From NCBI GenBank assembly GCA_016931455.1, contig JAFGES010000042.1, positions 1 to 64,000 on the forward strand: a stretch of DNA of 64,000 bases, given 5' to 3'. Shown in pieces: positions 17,875 to 27,452 of this stretch. Within the stretch, counting starts at the first letter, position 1, and each line of letters begins with the position of its first letter. Under the pieces are notes generated by a model. It saw only the letters and a program-made list of their open reading frames with translations. It had not been told where the DNA came from and searched no databases. Origin of the DNA: Desulfobacterales bacterium. Lineage in GTDB: Bacteria > Desulfobacterota > Desulfobacteria > Desulfobacterales > JAHDSC01. The translations under genes and the position numbers were made by a program.

Positions 17875-18522
17875 TTAACGCAAATGGTTATAAATATCCA
17901 TAATAAGTATTTCGGATAAATGGAGCATTGCTTGGCTCATTGCCGCTGCGACTGCGCTCGGGTTCTTTTGATCGCACGGTTCCGTTATATGGTACTGTTT
18001 CTGAAAAAGGATGCTTTTGCCGATATCGGCTTCATTCTCCTTGAGCAACGTTACCGTGGCCGTGAGGACAGCCTTTTGCAAGTTTTTTTTATCTTCTTCC
18101 AAGAAATCGTCAATTCGACCTTCAAGTCTATGGGTCGATGGAAGCAGCAAACCTTCGGCAGTAAATACGGCCTTGAAAAGAGTGGATTGTCGCATATCCC
18201 GTGCCAGAAAATAAGTAATAAGATCACCTGGATTGACCCGCCATTGGTGATAATGATAAGCATCGCTCTTAAAAGCTTTTTCCTTATAAATAATTTTATT
18301 TGAATCATATAAAGGAGCACCCTGAAACCGGCTGACGTGAATGACATAAGGAAGCGGTTTTAAATTAGGAAACGCCGGTGGTTCATATTCCAACGTATAG
18401 TATTCTATATTCCGGCGCACCGGTGTTGGGCTCAAACACCCATTTAGGATTGATAGGCTGATTAGTAATATAAGGTGAAAAAACGAAAAGCTGTTTTTTC
18501 TAATATTTGACATGGATGACAT
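17875..18522 (-). CDS. ABC-type transport auxiliary lipoprotein (PqiC/MlaC-like position)
   Basis: Lipoprotein of about 215 residues with the lipobox ILNGC near residue 29. The remainder resembles the ABC_trans_aux family (PqiC-like): YYTLEYEPP near the start of the mature protein, VIHVSRFQGAPLYDSNKIIY, and a C-terminal segment with repeated Ala and Leu (AAAMSQAMLHLSEILI). These proteins couple MCE-type substrate-binding proteins to the outer membrane in lipid transport. It follows the MCE protein by 17 bases in the Mla operon. No classical MlaC gene is present, so this lipoprotein may be the outer-membrane-facing component. Confidence 0.85.
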   Translation of the reverse strand: MSSMSNIRKNSFSFFHLILLISLSILNGCLSPTPVRRNIEYYTLEYEPPAFPNLKPLPYVIHVSRFQGAPLYDSNKIIYKEKAFKSDAYHYHQWRVNPGDLITYFLARDMRQSTLFKAVFTAEGLLLPSTHRLEGRIDDFLEEDKKNLQKAVLTATVTLLKENEADIGKSILFQKQYHITEPCDQKNPSAVAAAMSQAMLHLSEILIMDIYNHLR

Positions 18523-18539
18523 GTGGGCTCCGGCATTTT

Positions 18540-19538
18540 TTATTGATTTAAAGGAACATCGACTTCGTCGATAGGTTCTATTGTCCTCGGAGGAGGCGGT
18601 TTTCCAAAAAGAATTTGAGACGGCTGATCGGCAAGCAATTCTATTAATCGGTTTAGGTTTTGAGCGTTTTTTTCAAGGCTTTGAATCGTATAAATGAGAT
18701 GATTGCTGAGCGTGAAAAGCATGTCATCCGTGTTTGTTATCAAGTTTGTGCCTTTTTTTATAAAAACGTCGGTGTCGGCAAAAATCCTTTCAAGGGTTTC
18801 AATACGCTTATTCAAAAGCGAAATCGTATGGTTGCTATTTTTTAAAAGCGCATGGGCGGATGTTCCTGCGTTTGCAAATAAATCGATGATTTTCTTGTTT
18901 TCAACGTCACCTAAAATATTTTGGGTTTGCTTAAGTACTAATCGGATATCAGATGATATCGCTTCGAGTTTCCCTGTTCCAACAGCTTGATTTACTCTAT
19001 CCAGCGTCGATTTCAGTTTATTTGAGATTTCAGCAAAATCCAATTTATTTATTTGCTGGATAACTTCATCTACCCCTTTGATGATTTTTTTGATTTCAGA
19101 TGGTTTGGTGGCAATAACGGGATATTTTGTCGGAAACGTGATTCGAGGTGAAAGCTCCGGTTCACCGGCTTTCTTGCGGTCGATTTCAATAAACATGATT
19201 CCGGTGATCCCAACCGACTTTAGTTGAGCGACTACATCTTCTATTTGATTTTCCCTATCTTCATCGGCCTTCAGTCTTGATTCGATTTTTAAGATGACTT
19301 CGATTAGGATTGCGTCAGGGGCAACCCGAATACTCTCGACTCGTCCGATAGATACTCCTCGGTATTTTACGGGCGAATCCTTATCAAGTCCCTGTACGGA
19401 TTCGTCAAAGTAGGCAACGAAAAGTTTTCCTTCCTCAAAATAGTGAGACATACCCAGCCATATGATTGAAACAATGGCAATTAAAAGTCCGATAAGAACA
19501 AATAGGCCGACGGTAATTTTGGTTTTAGTGGAAGCCAT
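18540..19538 (-). CDS. mlaD: MlaD/MCE-family lipid-binding protein
   Basis: Membrane-anchored MCE protein of 332 residues. One N-terminal transmembrane helix (about 8-29, VGLFVLIGLLIAIVSIIWLG) is followed by a single MCE domain (about 38-145) with SPVKYRGVSIGRVESIRV, then long helical segments and a Pro-rich tail (FGKPPPPRTIEP). MCE proteins form hexameric rings that carry phospholipid across the periplasm. The long helical tail is unlike short E. coli MlaD (about 180 residues) and more like PqiB- or YebT-type or actinobacterial MCE proteins that form tubes. It starts three bases after the ATPase gene. Confidence 0.9.
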   Translation of the reverse strand: MASTKTKITVGLFVLIGLLIAIVSIIWLGMSHYFEEGKLFVAYFDESVQGLDKDSPVKYRGVSIGRVESIRVAPDAILIEVILKIESRLKADEDRENQIEDVVAQLKSVGITGIMFIEIDRKKAGEPELSPRITFPTKYPVIATKPSEIKKIIKGVDEVIQQINKLDFAEISNKLKSTLDRVNQAVGTGKLEAISSDIRLVLKQTQNILGDVENKKIIDLFANAGTSAHALLKNSNHTISLLNKRIETLERIFADTDVFIKKGTNLITNTDDMLFTLSNHLIYTIQSLEKNAQNLNRLIELLADQPSQILFGKPPPPRTIEPIDEVDVPLNQ

Positions 19539-19541
19539 TTT

Positions 19542-20315
19542 TTATGCCTGCGCCTTAAGGGGCTTGGCCTGCCGATTGAAAAACTGAATAACAAATGGGT
19601 CGGGACTATGATTTTTCAGATCAATGGGGTTGCCGTCAGCGATGATCCCTTGCTTTTCTTTATCAAGCATGATAACCCGTTGTGCCACCCGAAAGATGCT
19701 ATCCAGTTCATGGGTTACGATAACGATCGTGGTTCCAAGATACTGATTGATATGCAGGATCATTTCATCAATCTCTGCCGAAATAATGGGATCCAGCCCA
19801 GCGGAAGGTTCATCTAGAAAAAGAATTTTTGGGTTCAGCGCCAATGCCCGTGCCAGTCCCGCCCTTTTTTTCATACCGCCGCTGATTTCAGACGGAAGAT
19901 AATTTTCATATCCTTCCAAATTAAGCAAGCACAGTTTCATTCGGACAATACCGGTGATAACCTTTTTCGGTAGACCGGTAGACTTTGCGATGGGAAGGCT
20001 TAGATTTTCTCCAATGCTCATGGAACCTAAAAGGGCACTGCCCTGAAATAAAACTCCGATTTTCCGTAAAGCTCTCTGAAATTCGGTATCGTTGTTTGAG
20101 GTGATGTCGTCGCCATCAATCATTATCCGGCCTGAATAAGGTTTGTTGAGTCCGATCATATGTCGCATTAATGTAGTTTTACCGCATCCGCTGGCACCTA
20201 AAACGGCAAGAATTTCTCCTCTAAAAACATCAAAGTTGATATGATCGAGGACCATTTTTTCTCCATATTTTGCAACTAGATTTTTAACCGTTATGATTGC
20301 TTCTTTTACTGGCAT
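19542..20315 (-). CDS. mlaF: Mla-type lipid ABC transporter ATP-binding protein
   Basis: ATPase subunit with the complete nucleotide-binding set: Walker A GASGCGKTT, Q loop VLFQGSALL, ABC signature ISGGMKKRAGLARA (the MlaF-type ISGGM form), Walker B ILFLDEPSAGLDP and switch His in VTHELDS. About 257 residues from the ATG at 20315. An upstream ATG at 20366 is in frame but overlaps mlaE; the inner start fits the usual family N-terminus (ITVKNLVAKYGEK) better. It powers extraction or delivery of phospholipids with MlaE and the MCE protein. Confidence 0.92.
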   Translation of the reverse strand: MPVKEAIITVKNLVAKYGEKMVLDHINFDVFRGEILAVLGASGCGKTTLMRHMIGLNKPYSGRIMIDGDDITSNNDTEFQRALRKIGVLFQGSALLGSMSIGENLSLPIAKSTGLPKKVITGIVRMKLCLLNLEGYENYLPSEISGGMKKRAGLARALALNPKILFLDEPSAGLDPIISAEIDEMILHINQYLGTTIVIVTHELDSIFRVAQRVIMLDKEKQGIIADGNPIDLKNHSPDPFVIQFFNRQAKPLKAQA

Positions 20316-20325
20316 TTGCTGCTGT

Positions 20326-21492
20326 TTAACCCCAATAACTGCGGATGACTGCAAAAATTGAATCAAAGAGAATGATTAAAAAGATGCTGCTGACAACTGC
20401 CGAAGTTGCGGCATTTCCCACAGCCGCCGGGCCACCTTTGACTTGAAGTCCTCTAAAACAGGCAATCCAGGCAATTAGAGCGGCAAAGACGGCGCTTTTG
20501 ACAAAACCCCAGCTGATTTCAAATAGGGTGATGGTTTGGATGGTCTGCCCCATGTAGGAACTTGGAGTCAAACCCAGCATGAGGACACCGATCGTCAGAC
20601 CTCCTGCGATTGCAAACAAATTTGAAAACAGCGTCAAAAGTGGTACAACGAGAACCGTTGCAATAATGCGTGGAACTGCCAAAAACAGGGTGATATCAAA
20701 TCCCATGATAAAGAGAGCATCGATTTCTTCTGAGATTTTCATGGTTCCCAGCTCGGCAGCAAAAGCGGAACCGGATCTTCCGGCAACAACAATAGCCGTC
20801 ATGATCGGACCTAGTTCTGAAACCATTGCCAACGCAACGAGCGAAGCAACATAGATGTTGGCTCCGAACTGCTGGAGCTGTAGTGATGACATAAAAGCCA
20901 TGATCAGTCCGAGAAGATAACTGATAATTGCAACAATGGGAAGAGCTTCAACCCCTGCTTTTTCCATACATGCGATGGTATCATCAATGCGCAATGATTT
21001 AGGATGGAAACAAACATGAATCAAAGCAATGACGACGGAACCAAGAAATGCGATCAGAAATCTAAAATTTAATAGGCCGTTGATGGCGGATTCACCCAGA
21101 TGAACGATAATTCCGGCTGATTTCTTTCTTTTGAGAGGCGTACATTTTTCATAATCATCAAATTTAAACTGGGAAAGAATGGCTTGGGTTTCATCTTTAA
21201 TATTGATAAGTTCGAAAGCACCACCGCGGGAGATCATCAGGTGTTTTAATTCGAGTAGGACAAGGGCCCCGAATTCATCTATTGATGAAACGTTATCGAG
21301 ATCTATAAATAAGCGACGTGGCCGATTTTTATTGATTACAAGCCGAAGTTTGTTCAGAAGACAATTTGCATTTTCAATATAAATGTGACCTTTTAAAAAA
21401 ATGAACGTTTCCTGTTCGCCTTTTTTTAAGATTTTGTAATAACCGGATGCGGGTTCTTTTGATTTCGTTATATTTTTAAGAGGCCGAAACAT
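20326..21492 (-). CDS. mlaE: MlaE-family permease with N-terminal STAS-like domain
   Basis: Permease subunit of the lipid ABC transporter, 388 residues. Residues about 20-115 form a STAS-like domain (RRLFIDLDNVSSIDEFGAL), and the remaining 250 residues are the MlaE permease with five or six hydrophobic segments and family motifs such as SELGPIMTAIVVAGRSGSA and AAELGTMKISEEIDALFIMG. In E. coli the STAS protein MlaB is separate; a fused arrangement is common in other phyla. First gene of the Mla operon after a small Cys-rich protein gene, followed by mlaF. Confidence 0.93.
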   Translation of the reverse strand: MFRPLKNITKSKEPASGYYKILKKGEQETFIFLKGHIYIENANCLLNKLRLVINKNRPRRLFIDLDNVSSIDEFGALVLLELKHLMISRGGAFELINIKDETQAILSQFKFDDYEKCTPLKRKKSAGIIVHLGESAINGLLNFRFLIAFLGSVVIALIHVCFHPKSLRIDDTIACMEKAGVEALPIVAIISYLLGLIMAFMSSLQLQQFGANIYVASLVALAMVSELGPIMTAIVVAGRSGSAFAAELGTMKISEEIDALFIMGFDITLFLAVPRIIATVLVVPLLTLFSNLFAIAGGLTIGVLMLGLTPSSYMGQTIQTITLFEISWGFVKSAVFAALIAWIACFRGLQVKGGPAAVGNAATSAVVSSIFLIILFDSIFAVIRSYWG

Positions 21493-21508
21493 ACATTTAT
21501 TTCAGGAT

Positions 21509-21730
21509 TTATTTTATATCCCGATAAGAAATCGTAAAAGATTCACTTGCTGAAAAATTTCTTGTACAAGACACTCCTTGGGCCAGAAAGGTCTGAATTT
21601 TATTCAGCATTTCGCATTCATCGGCACATTTAGGAAAGTTTTTTCTTCGGCTGCATTCTTTACAAGGGCTCTTGATGAGATAGCCGATTTCAAAATCAAA
21701 TTTATGTTTGTAAAATTTATTTTTAGCCAT
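21509..21730 (-). CDS. Small Cys-rich protein
   Basis: A 73-residue protein with CKECSRRKNFPKCADECEML, giving four Cys in a 14-residue span plus one further Cys near residue 54, which could bind metal or a cluster. It ends 17 bases before mlaE on the same strand, so it may be the promoter-proximal gene of the Mla operon. I do not recognise the family. A small protein with similar Cys content is found at 55601-55789 but the sequences are not obviously homologous. Confidence 0.6.
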   Translation of the reverse strand: MAKNKFYKHKFDFEIGYLIKSPCKECSRRKNFPKCADECEMLNKIQTFLAQGVSCTRNFSASESFTISYRDIK

Positions 21731-21872
21731 TTGTTTAAACGGTTCCCGTGAGGTTGATGACTTGTACTATTGATGATTAATGATTATCATAACTTTTTAT
21801 CACTAACAATGTAAAATGCGAATTCAAATAAATAGCCAATCATCGAAGTATGATAGAAGTTTTAGATGATTC

Positions 21873-21901
21873 TTGACAGTTCTGATTTAAAAATCTAATG
21901 T
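21873..21901 (+). promoter_or_regulatory. Possible sigma-70 promoter for the DUF2760-Hsp70 operon
   Basis: TTGACA at 21873-21878 is a perfect -35, followed after 17 bases by TAATGT at 21896-21901, a weak -10. It lies about 40 bases before the DUF2760 start codon, a plausible leader length. Confidence 0.4.
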
Positions 21902-21939
21902 TTTGTCTTTTTAAATAAAAATATTGGGAGATTTAAATT

Positions 21940-22701
21940 ATGGATATGATCAAGGCCTTTTCGCGTCGTTCGATTTTCATAACAATTTTTTTTATGCTGG
22001 TTTTGTCAATCGTAGTTGATGGGATTTTTTATCTTTGTTTGAATTTTTTGTCGGAAAAGGTGACGGCTTTGACCCAATCAAGTCCGGAAATTACGGCATT
22101 AAATGAATTTTTGAACTGGGTTGTTATGATTCAAGATATGTTTATATTCTATTTTTTGCCGATTTCAACTTGCGTTTTCATTTTTTTTGGATTGTTGTTA
22201 TGGCTTTTTTCTCGTCTTTCTTTGGCAAGAGTTATTAGAAAATCCGATTATGCCGAGGTAAAGAATCAAAAAGGTTTAGTCGATGTGACACCTCTTAAGA
22301 AAAAAGAACGGGAAAATAATGACAGACGCCTGTTTTTGCATCTGTTATCTGTTTTTCAACGCGAAGGCCGTCTGCTGGATTTTTTTTCAGAGGATCTTTC
22401 GCCATATGAAGATTCACAAATCGGAGCTGCGGTTCGCAATATTCATGAAAGCTGCAAGAAGGTCGTGTCTAAGTACCTTGCACCACAGCCCATTACAGAC
22501 GAAAATGAAGGCGAACAAATAGCCGTTGAAGGGGATTTTGATCCTAATTTAATCAAATTGACCGGTAATGTGACCGGTAACCCCCCTTTTAAAGGGATCG
22601 TGCGCCATAGAGGCTGGAAAATTAAAAGATTTGATTTGCCCACCTTATCCAGCAGTCAGGATGCAAGTATTATTGCCCCTGCTGAAATTGAGATTGTCTA
22701 A
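21940..22701 (+). CDS. DUF2760 membrane protein
   Basis: A 253-residue protein with two N-terminal membrane segments (about 12-35 and 68-92) and a cytoplasmic DUF2760 domain (about 125-253) containing LHLLSVFQREGRLLDFF and SPYEDSQIGAAVRNIHESC. The biochemical role is unknown. In known genomes this domain is a regular neighbour of Hsp70-like genes, and here two such genes follow on the same strand. Anchoring the Hsp70-like proteins at the membrane is a reasonable guess. Confidence 0.85.
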   Translation: MDMIKAFSRRSIFITIFFMLVLSIVVDGIFYLCLNFLSEKVTALTQSSPEITALNEFLNWVVMIQDMFIFYFLPISTCVFIFFGLLLWLFSRLSLARVIRKSDYAEVKNQKGLVDVTPLKKKERENNDRRLFLHLLSVFQREGRLLDFFSEDLSPYEDSQIGAAVRNIHESCKKVVSKYLAPQPITDENEGEQIAVEGDFDPNLIKLTGNVTGNPPFKGIVRHRGWKIKRFDLPTLSSSQDASIIAPAEIEIV

Positions 22702-22816
22702 ACAACAATTAAACGACACGCAGCATAAGGATTATCAATAAGAGCGGTCTTTTTTTTTGACGGCTTCTATGTGACGGATATAAACAATTACTTGGCTAAA
22801 ATAAGGAAATCGTATC

Positions 22817-24646
22817 GTGTCAGACCCTGTATACATCATTGGTATCGATTTAGGTACAACAAACAGTGTAGTTTCATATACCGAATCCAAGCTTGAGAAA
22901 GGTGCCGAACCAAATATTCGTGTGTTTGAAGTTGATCAACTCGTTGAGGCCGGTACAATTGAAAAAAGAGAAGTTTTGCCTTCTTTCATTCTTGTTCCCG
23001 GAAAACACGATGTTGGAGAAAATTCTTTATCTTTACCCTGGGATCAAAACAGCCGAATTGCAGTGGGTGAGTTTGCACGAGAGCGAGGTGCGGAAATACC
23101 TCAGCGTCTTATTTCATCATCCAAATCATGGCTTTGTCATACCTTGGTCGATAGAAATAAGCCGATATTACCATGGGAAGGTTCGGGAGAAATAGCCAAG
23201 CTGTCGCCGGTAGAAGCTTCGGCAACAATTTTGCGACATATTCGAGATGCATGGAATCATACCATCGCCTATACGTCGACCGGATATGATGAACAGTTGA
23301 TGATGGAGAATCAGGATATTTTGTTGACGGTACCGGCTTCATTTGATGCTGTTGCAAGGGATCTTACCGTCAAGGCGGCAGCTATGGCCGGTCTAAACCA
23401 TGTGACATTACTTGAAGAACCACAAGCGGCTTTTTATGCTTGGATTGAGCATTCAGGTGATCAATGGAGGGAAAATATAGGCGTAGGAGATCTTGTTCTT
23501 GTATGTGATGTGGGTGGTGGGACGAGCGACTTCAGCCTGATCCGGGTTTTGGAAGAAGATGGGGAACTTGTGCTCGATCGAATTGCAGTGGGTGATCATC
23601 TGCTTGTGGGTGGAGATAATATGGACTTGGCCCTTGCTTATAGCGTTTCCAGACAATTGGCGCAAAAAGGTATCCGTCTGGATTCCTGGCAGATGCGCGG
23701 GTTATGGTATAGCTGCCGCAAAGCCAAAGAATCTATTCTTTCTGATCCTGATCGTAGTGAATATCCTGTGACGATACTGGGAAGGGGCAGCAGCTTGATT
23801 GGTGGTACGATCAAAGCTGAACTACATCGCAATCAAGTTGAAGAGGTTATTTTGAAAGGCTTTTTCCCGGAATGTGAAAGTACGGCCAGACCTCTTGAAA
23901 GCCAAAAGGTCGGCATCAAAGAACTTGGGCTTTCATACCAGTCCGATCCGGCGGTTACACACCATCTTGCTGATTTTCTAAGTCATCAGGGAAGGTTACC
24001 GGACAAATTCAAAGTGCCGACGGCTGTTCTTTTTAACGGCGGGGTCATGAAGGCCGAGCCCGTCAGAAAGCAAATTTTGGAGATCCTCTCTTCATGGGCG
24101 GAACCGGAAAGCCCATCATCTATTCGTGAAATTGCAACAGAAGATTTTGATCTTGGGGTTGCCAGAGGGGCTGCTTATTATGGCTTGGTTAGGAGAGGTG
24201 AGGGAATTCGGATACGGGGCGGTCTCGGAAAATCTTATTACATCGGGGTGGCGGCTGCAATGCCGGCGGTTCCCGGTATGCCTGCACCCATAAAAGCGTT
24301 GTGTGTCGCTCCATTTGGAATGGAAGAGGGAACTGACGCCGTTCTTGCGGGTCAGGAATTTGTGCTGGTTGTCGGTGAACCGGTTAAATTCGATTTTTTC
24401 GGTTCATCGTCGCGTCAGGAAGATACTATCGGCACAGTGATAGAAGACTGGGAAGGTGAGCTTGAAGAGCTTACTACCATTGAAACCATCCTAGACGGTG
24501 AGTACGGCAGCGCTATTCCGGTAACGATCGAAATAAAAATCACCGAAATCGGAACGCTTGAATTTTGGTGTGTCTCCACAACAGAAGGACGCAGGTGGAA
24601 ACTTGAATTCAACGTTAGGGAGAAAGAAAGCTTTGGATCTTCTTGA
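22817..24646 (+). CDS. Hsp70-family protein (first of pair)
   Basis: DnaK-like ATPase of 609 residues. The actin-like nucleotide-binding domain shows phosphate-1 IIGIDLGTTNSVVSY, LEEPQAAFYAW, phosphate-2 LVCDVGGGTSDFS and the VGGDNMDLALA motif. A short beta-type substrate-binding region (about 500-600) follows; the alpha-helical lid of DnaK is missing. Start is GTG with AAGGAAA about eight bases upstream. The second Hsp70-like gene begins within its last codons, and DUF2760 lies 115 bases upstream. It is distinct from housekeeping DnaK, since no grpE or dnaJ is nearby. Confidence 0.92.
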   Translation: MSDPVYIIGIDLGTTNSVVSYTESKLEKGAEPNIRVFEVDQLVEAGTIEKREVLPSFILVPGKHDVGENSLSLPWDQNSRIAVGEFARERGAEIPQRLISSSKSWLCHTLVDRNKPILPWEGSGEIAKLSPVEASATILRHIRDAWNHTIAYTSTGYDEQLMMENQDILLTVPASFDAVARDLTVKAAAMAGLNHVTLLEEPQAAFYAWIEHSGDQWRENIGVGDLVLVCDVGGGTSDFSLIRVLEEDGELVLDRIAVGDHLLVGGDNMDLALAYSVSRQLAQKGIRLDSWQMRGLWYSCRKAKESILSDPDRSEYPVTILGRGSSLIGGTIKAELHRNQVEEVILKGFFPECESTARPLESQKVGIKELGLSYQSDPAVTHHLADFLSHQGRLPDKFKVPTAVLFNGGVMKAEPVRKQILEILSSWAEPESPSSIREIATEDFDLGVARGAAYYGLVRRGEGIRIRGGLGKSYYIGVAAAMPAVPGMPAPIKALCVAPFGMEEGTDAVLAGQEFVLVVGEPVKFDFFGSSSRQEDTIGTVIEDWEGELEELTTIETILDGEYGSAIPVTIEIKITEIGTLEFWCVSTTEGRRWKLEFNVREKESFGSS

Positions 24647-27452
24647 ACAAAGATATATTATTGGAATCGATCTCGGTACGACCAATTCGGCGGTGGCCTA
24701 TGTGGATCTTCAGATCGACCCCAATCATAAGCCTCGGATTCAATTATTTAAAGTACCCCAACTAACCGGTCCGGGTGAATTTGCAAGGCTACCGGTTTTG
24801 CCCTCTTTCCTATATATCCCCGGTACCTATGATATTTCAAAAGAGGTTATTACAGTCCCCTGGAAAAGCGGAAATCAAAATTTTGTCGGTGCATTTGCCC
24901 GTGACCATGGGGCCGAAGTGCCGGCCCGATTGGTCTCCTCAGCAAAAAGCTGGCTTTGTCACTCCAATGTAGACAGAAAAGCCCGAATCCTTCCTTGGGG
25001 GGCGGGTGATGAGGTTTTGAAGGTATCCCCGGTTCAAGCGACTGCTGCTTATCTGGAGCATATCAAAAGAGCCTGGAACCATACAAAAGGAGATGAGGAG
25101 GAGCTGTATTTAGAGAATCAAATGATTATCGTAACAGTTCCGGCATCTTTTGATGAAGTTGCGCGTGAATTGACTTCGGAGGCTGCAGCCCTTGCCGGGC
25201 TGACTCATGTGACCTTGCTGGAAGAACCGCTGGCGGCATTTTACAGCTGGCTCATGCAGCATGAAAATAACTGGAACCAATTCGTCAGTCCGAATGAGCT
25301 TATTCTCGTCTGTGATGTCGGTGGCGGAACAACCGATTTCACCTTAATAACTTTAAGAGAAATAGACGGAAACCCTCGCTTTGAAAGAATTGCCGTGGGG
25401 GATCATCTCCTCCTTGGCGGTGATAATATTGATCTTGCATTGGCACGGCGCGTTGAGATGCGGTTTAATAAGGCGAAGTCATCTTTAAGCGGCGACCGCT
25501 GGAAAGCGCTTTGTCATCAATGTCGACAGGCTAAGGAAATTTTACTGGAGGGAAAGGCGCAATCCCAAAAAATAACTTTAATGGGCACAGGAAGCAAACT
25601 GATTGCCGGAACACTTACTACGGAACTGCAGCGCAGTGAAGTGGAAGAAACAGTCATCAAAGGTTTTTTCCCGCATGTTGATGCCGCAGCCGCCATGGAA
25701 AAGAATATCCGTAAAGGAATAACCGAATTCGGGCTTCCTTATGAGCCGGAGCCATCTATTACTCGTCATCTCGGTTGGTTTTTGGATCGACATAAAGCGG
25801 ATGTAAAAAAAATTTTAAATCGCGATTGCCATGCACCGGATCTAATTCTTTTCAATGGCGGTTCATTAATACCGCCGATTATTCAGGAAAGAATCCGCAG
25901 TGCCATTCGTTATTGGTTTAAAGAAAAAGATAACAGTCTCCCAAGAGTTCTTGAAAATCCGACTCCTCATCTTACCGTTGCCCTGGGCGCCTCTTATTAC
26001 GGTCTGGTTAAGATCGGAAAAGGTGTCCGCGTTGGAAGTGGAAGCGCACGGGCATACTATCTTGGAATTGAGAAAGCCACCGAAGAAAAACTTAAAAAAG
26101 AGAAAAATTTTGCCATCTGCTTAGTCGAGCGGGGTTTGGAGGAGGGCAGCCATATTGAGCTGAAAGACAAAAGTTTTGAAGTCCTGGCCAATCAACCGGT
26201 TAGTTTTGATATTTATAGTTCTAGTTTTCGTTCGGGGGACAGATGCGGCGATTTAGTTCAAATTGATGATTCTTTGACCATCCTTCCCCCAATGCAGACC
26301 ATCGTCCAATTCGGTAAAAAAGGCCGCAAGACAAAGGTGCCTGTGCGCATTGAGGCGAGCTACACGGAAATGGGAACCTTATCGCTGTGGTGCCATTCTC
26401 TTGTAAGCAATCATCGCTGGCAGCTGCAGTTTCAGTTGCGCGATCGATCGCCAATGGCCGAAATTTCAGATAAAGAAGTTTTTGACGAATCTATGGTCGA
26501 AAATGTTCGCTCAACCGTACGCAATGCCTTTTCAGATCAATCCGACGGTAATGCCCTCGAGGCGATAGTTAAAGAAATCGGAAATATTATTGAAAGGCCG
26601 CGCGACAAATGGCCACTCGGCCTCATCCGTAGTATTTCAGATGTGCTTCTGAATCTTGAAAAAGTTCGAAAATTATCGCCGAATCACGAAAGTAGATGGT
26701 TGAATTTGACGGGATTTTGTTTGCGGCCCGGATTTGGAGACGGTTTTGATACTCACCGCATAAAGGCATTGTGGAAAATCCAGCGACAAGGTCCGATTCA
26801 CTTAAAAAATCCGCAGGTCTGTTCCGAGTGGTGGATTTTATGGCGTAGAGCCGGAGGAGGACTTACATCCGGTCAGCAAAGGCAGTTTAGCCAGGAACTT
26901 AGTGCTGTTCTTGATCCCAAAAAAGGAATAAAATCCAGGATTGCGCCTCAGGAGCGGTTGGAAATCTGGATGACTATTGCCAATATGGAAAGGCTGATGG
27001 TTAAAGATAAAATGAATTGGGGGCGCTTGCTTCTTTCGGAGATACGGCCTAAAAAATGCAGACCGCAGCATTTTTGGGCGCTTTCCCGATTGGGTGCCAG
27101 GGAGCTTCTCTATGGTCCGATTGACAAAGTGATACCGGCTCAGGAAGTTTCCTCCTGGATTGATACCATCTTGGCTCAGAACTGGCGCAATCCGAAACCG
27201 GTTGGGGCTGCGATTGCACAAATGGCGCGTAAAACCGGTGACCGTGCCAGAGATTTGAGCCCCGAAAGTATTAATCACATTATTAGTTGGATGTCGCAAT
27301 ACGAGTTTTGCGAGCAGTATTTAAAATTTCTCAAGTCCGTCATCCCAATAGCAAAACAGGAAGAAAATGCCCTCTTCGGAGAATCATTACCTTCCGGAAT
27401 TGTGCTGCATTCTTCGCCCTCAGAGCGGGATGGTCGCTCCGCTGAGGTATAG
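24633..27452 (+). CDS. Hsp70-family protein with long C-terminal extension (DUF3731-like)
   Basis: Second Hsp70-like protein, about 939 residues from the TTG at 24633, which has AGGGAG ten bases upstream and overlaps the preceding gene by 14 bases. The ATPase domain shows IIGIDLGTTNSAVAYVD, VCDVGGGTTDFTLI and LLLGGDNIDLALA. Beyond a beta domain (about 520-640) is an extra 300-residue region, helical and Trp/Arg-rich (for example WWILWRRAGGGLTSGQQRQ), consistent with the DUF3731 Hsp70-associated region. The pair probably arose by duplication and works as a unit with DUF2760. Its 3' end overlaps the convergent small gene by 33 bases. Confidence 0.9.
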   Translation: MDLLEQRYIIGIDLGTTNSAVAYVDLQIDPNHKPRIQLFKVPQLTGPGEFARLPVLPSFLYIPGTYDISKEVITVPWKSGNQNFVGAFARDHGAEVPARLVSSAKSWLCHSNVDRKARILPWGAGDEVLKVSPVQATAAYLEHIKRAWNHTKGDEEELYLENQMIIVTVPASFDEVARELTSEAAALAGLTHVTLLEEPLAAFYSWLMQHENNWNQFVSPNELILVCDVGGGTTDFTLITLREIDGNPRFERIAVGDHLLLGGDNIDLALARRVEMRFNKAKSSLSGDRWKALCHQCRQAKEILLEGKAQSQKITLMGTGSKLIAGTLTTELQRSEVEETVIKGFFPHVDAAAAMEKNIRKGITEFGLPYEPEPSITRHLGWFLDRHKADVKKILNRDCHAPDLILFNGGSLIPPIIQERIRSAIRYWFKEKDNSLPRVLENPTPHLTVALGASYYGLVKIGKGVRVGSGSARAYYLGIEKATEEKLKKEKNFAICLVERGLEEGSHIELKDKSFEVLANQPVSFDIYSSSFRSGDRCGDLVQIDDSLTILPPMQTIVQFGKKGRKTKVPVRIEASYTEMGTLSLWCHSLVSNHRWQLQFQLRDRSPMAEISDKEVFDESMVENVRSTVRNAFSDQSDGNALEAIVKEIGNIIERPRDKWPLGLIRSISDVLLNLEKVRKLSPNHESRWLNLTGFCLRPGFGDGFDTHRIKALWKIQRQGPIHLKNPQVCSEWWILWRRAGGGLTSGQQRQFSQELSAVLDPKKGIKSRIAPQERLEIWMTIANMERLMVKDKMNWGRLLLSEIRPKKCRPQHFWALSRLGARELLYGPIDKVIPAQEVSSWIDTILAQNWRNPKPVGAAIAQMARKTGDRARDLSPESINHIISWMSQYEFCEQYLKFLKSVIPIAKQEENALFGESLPSGIVLHSSPSERDGRSAEV

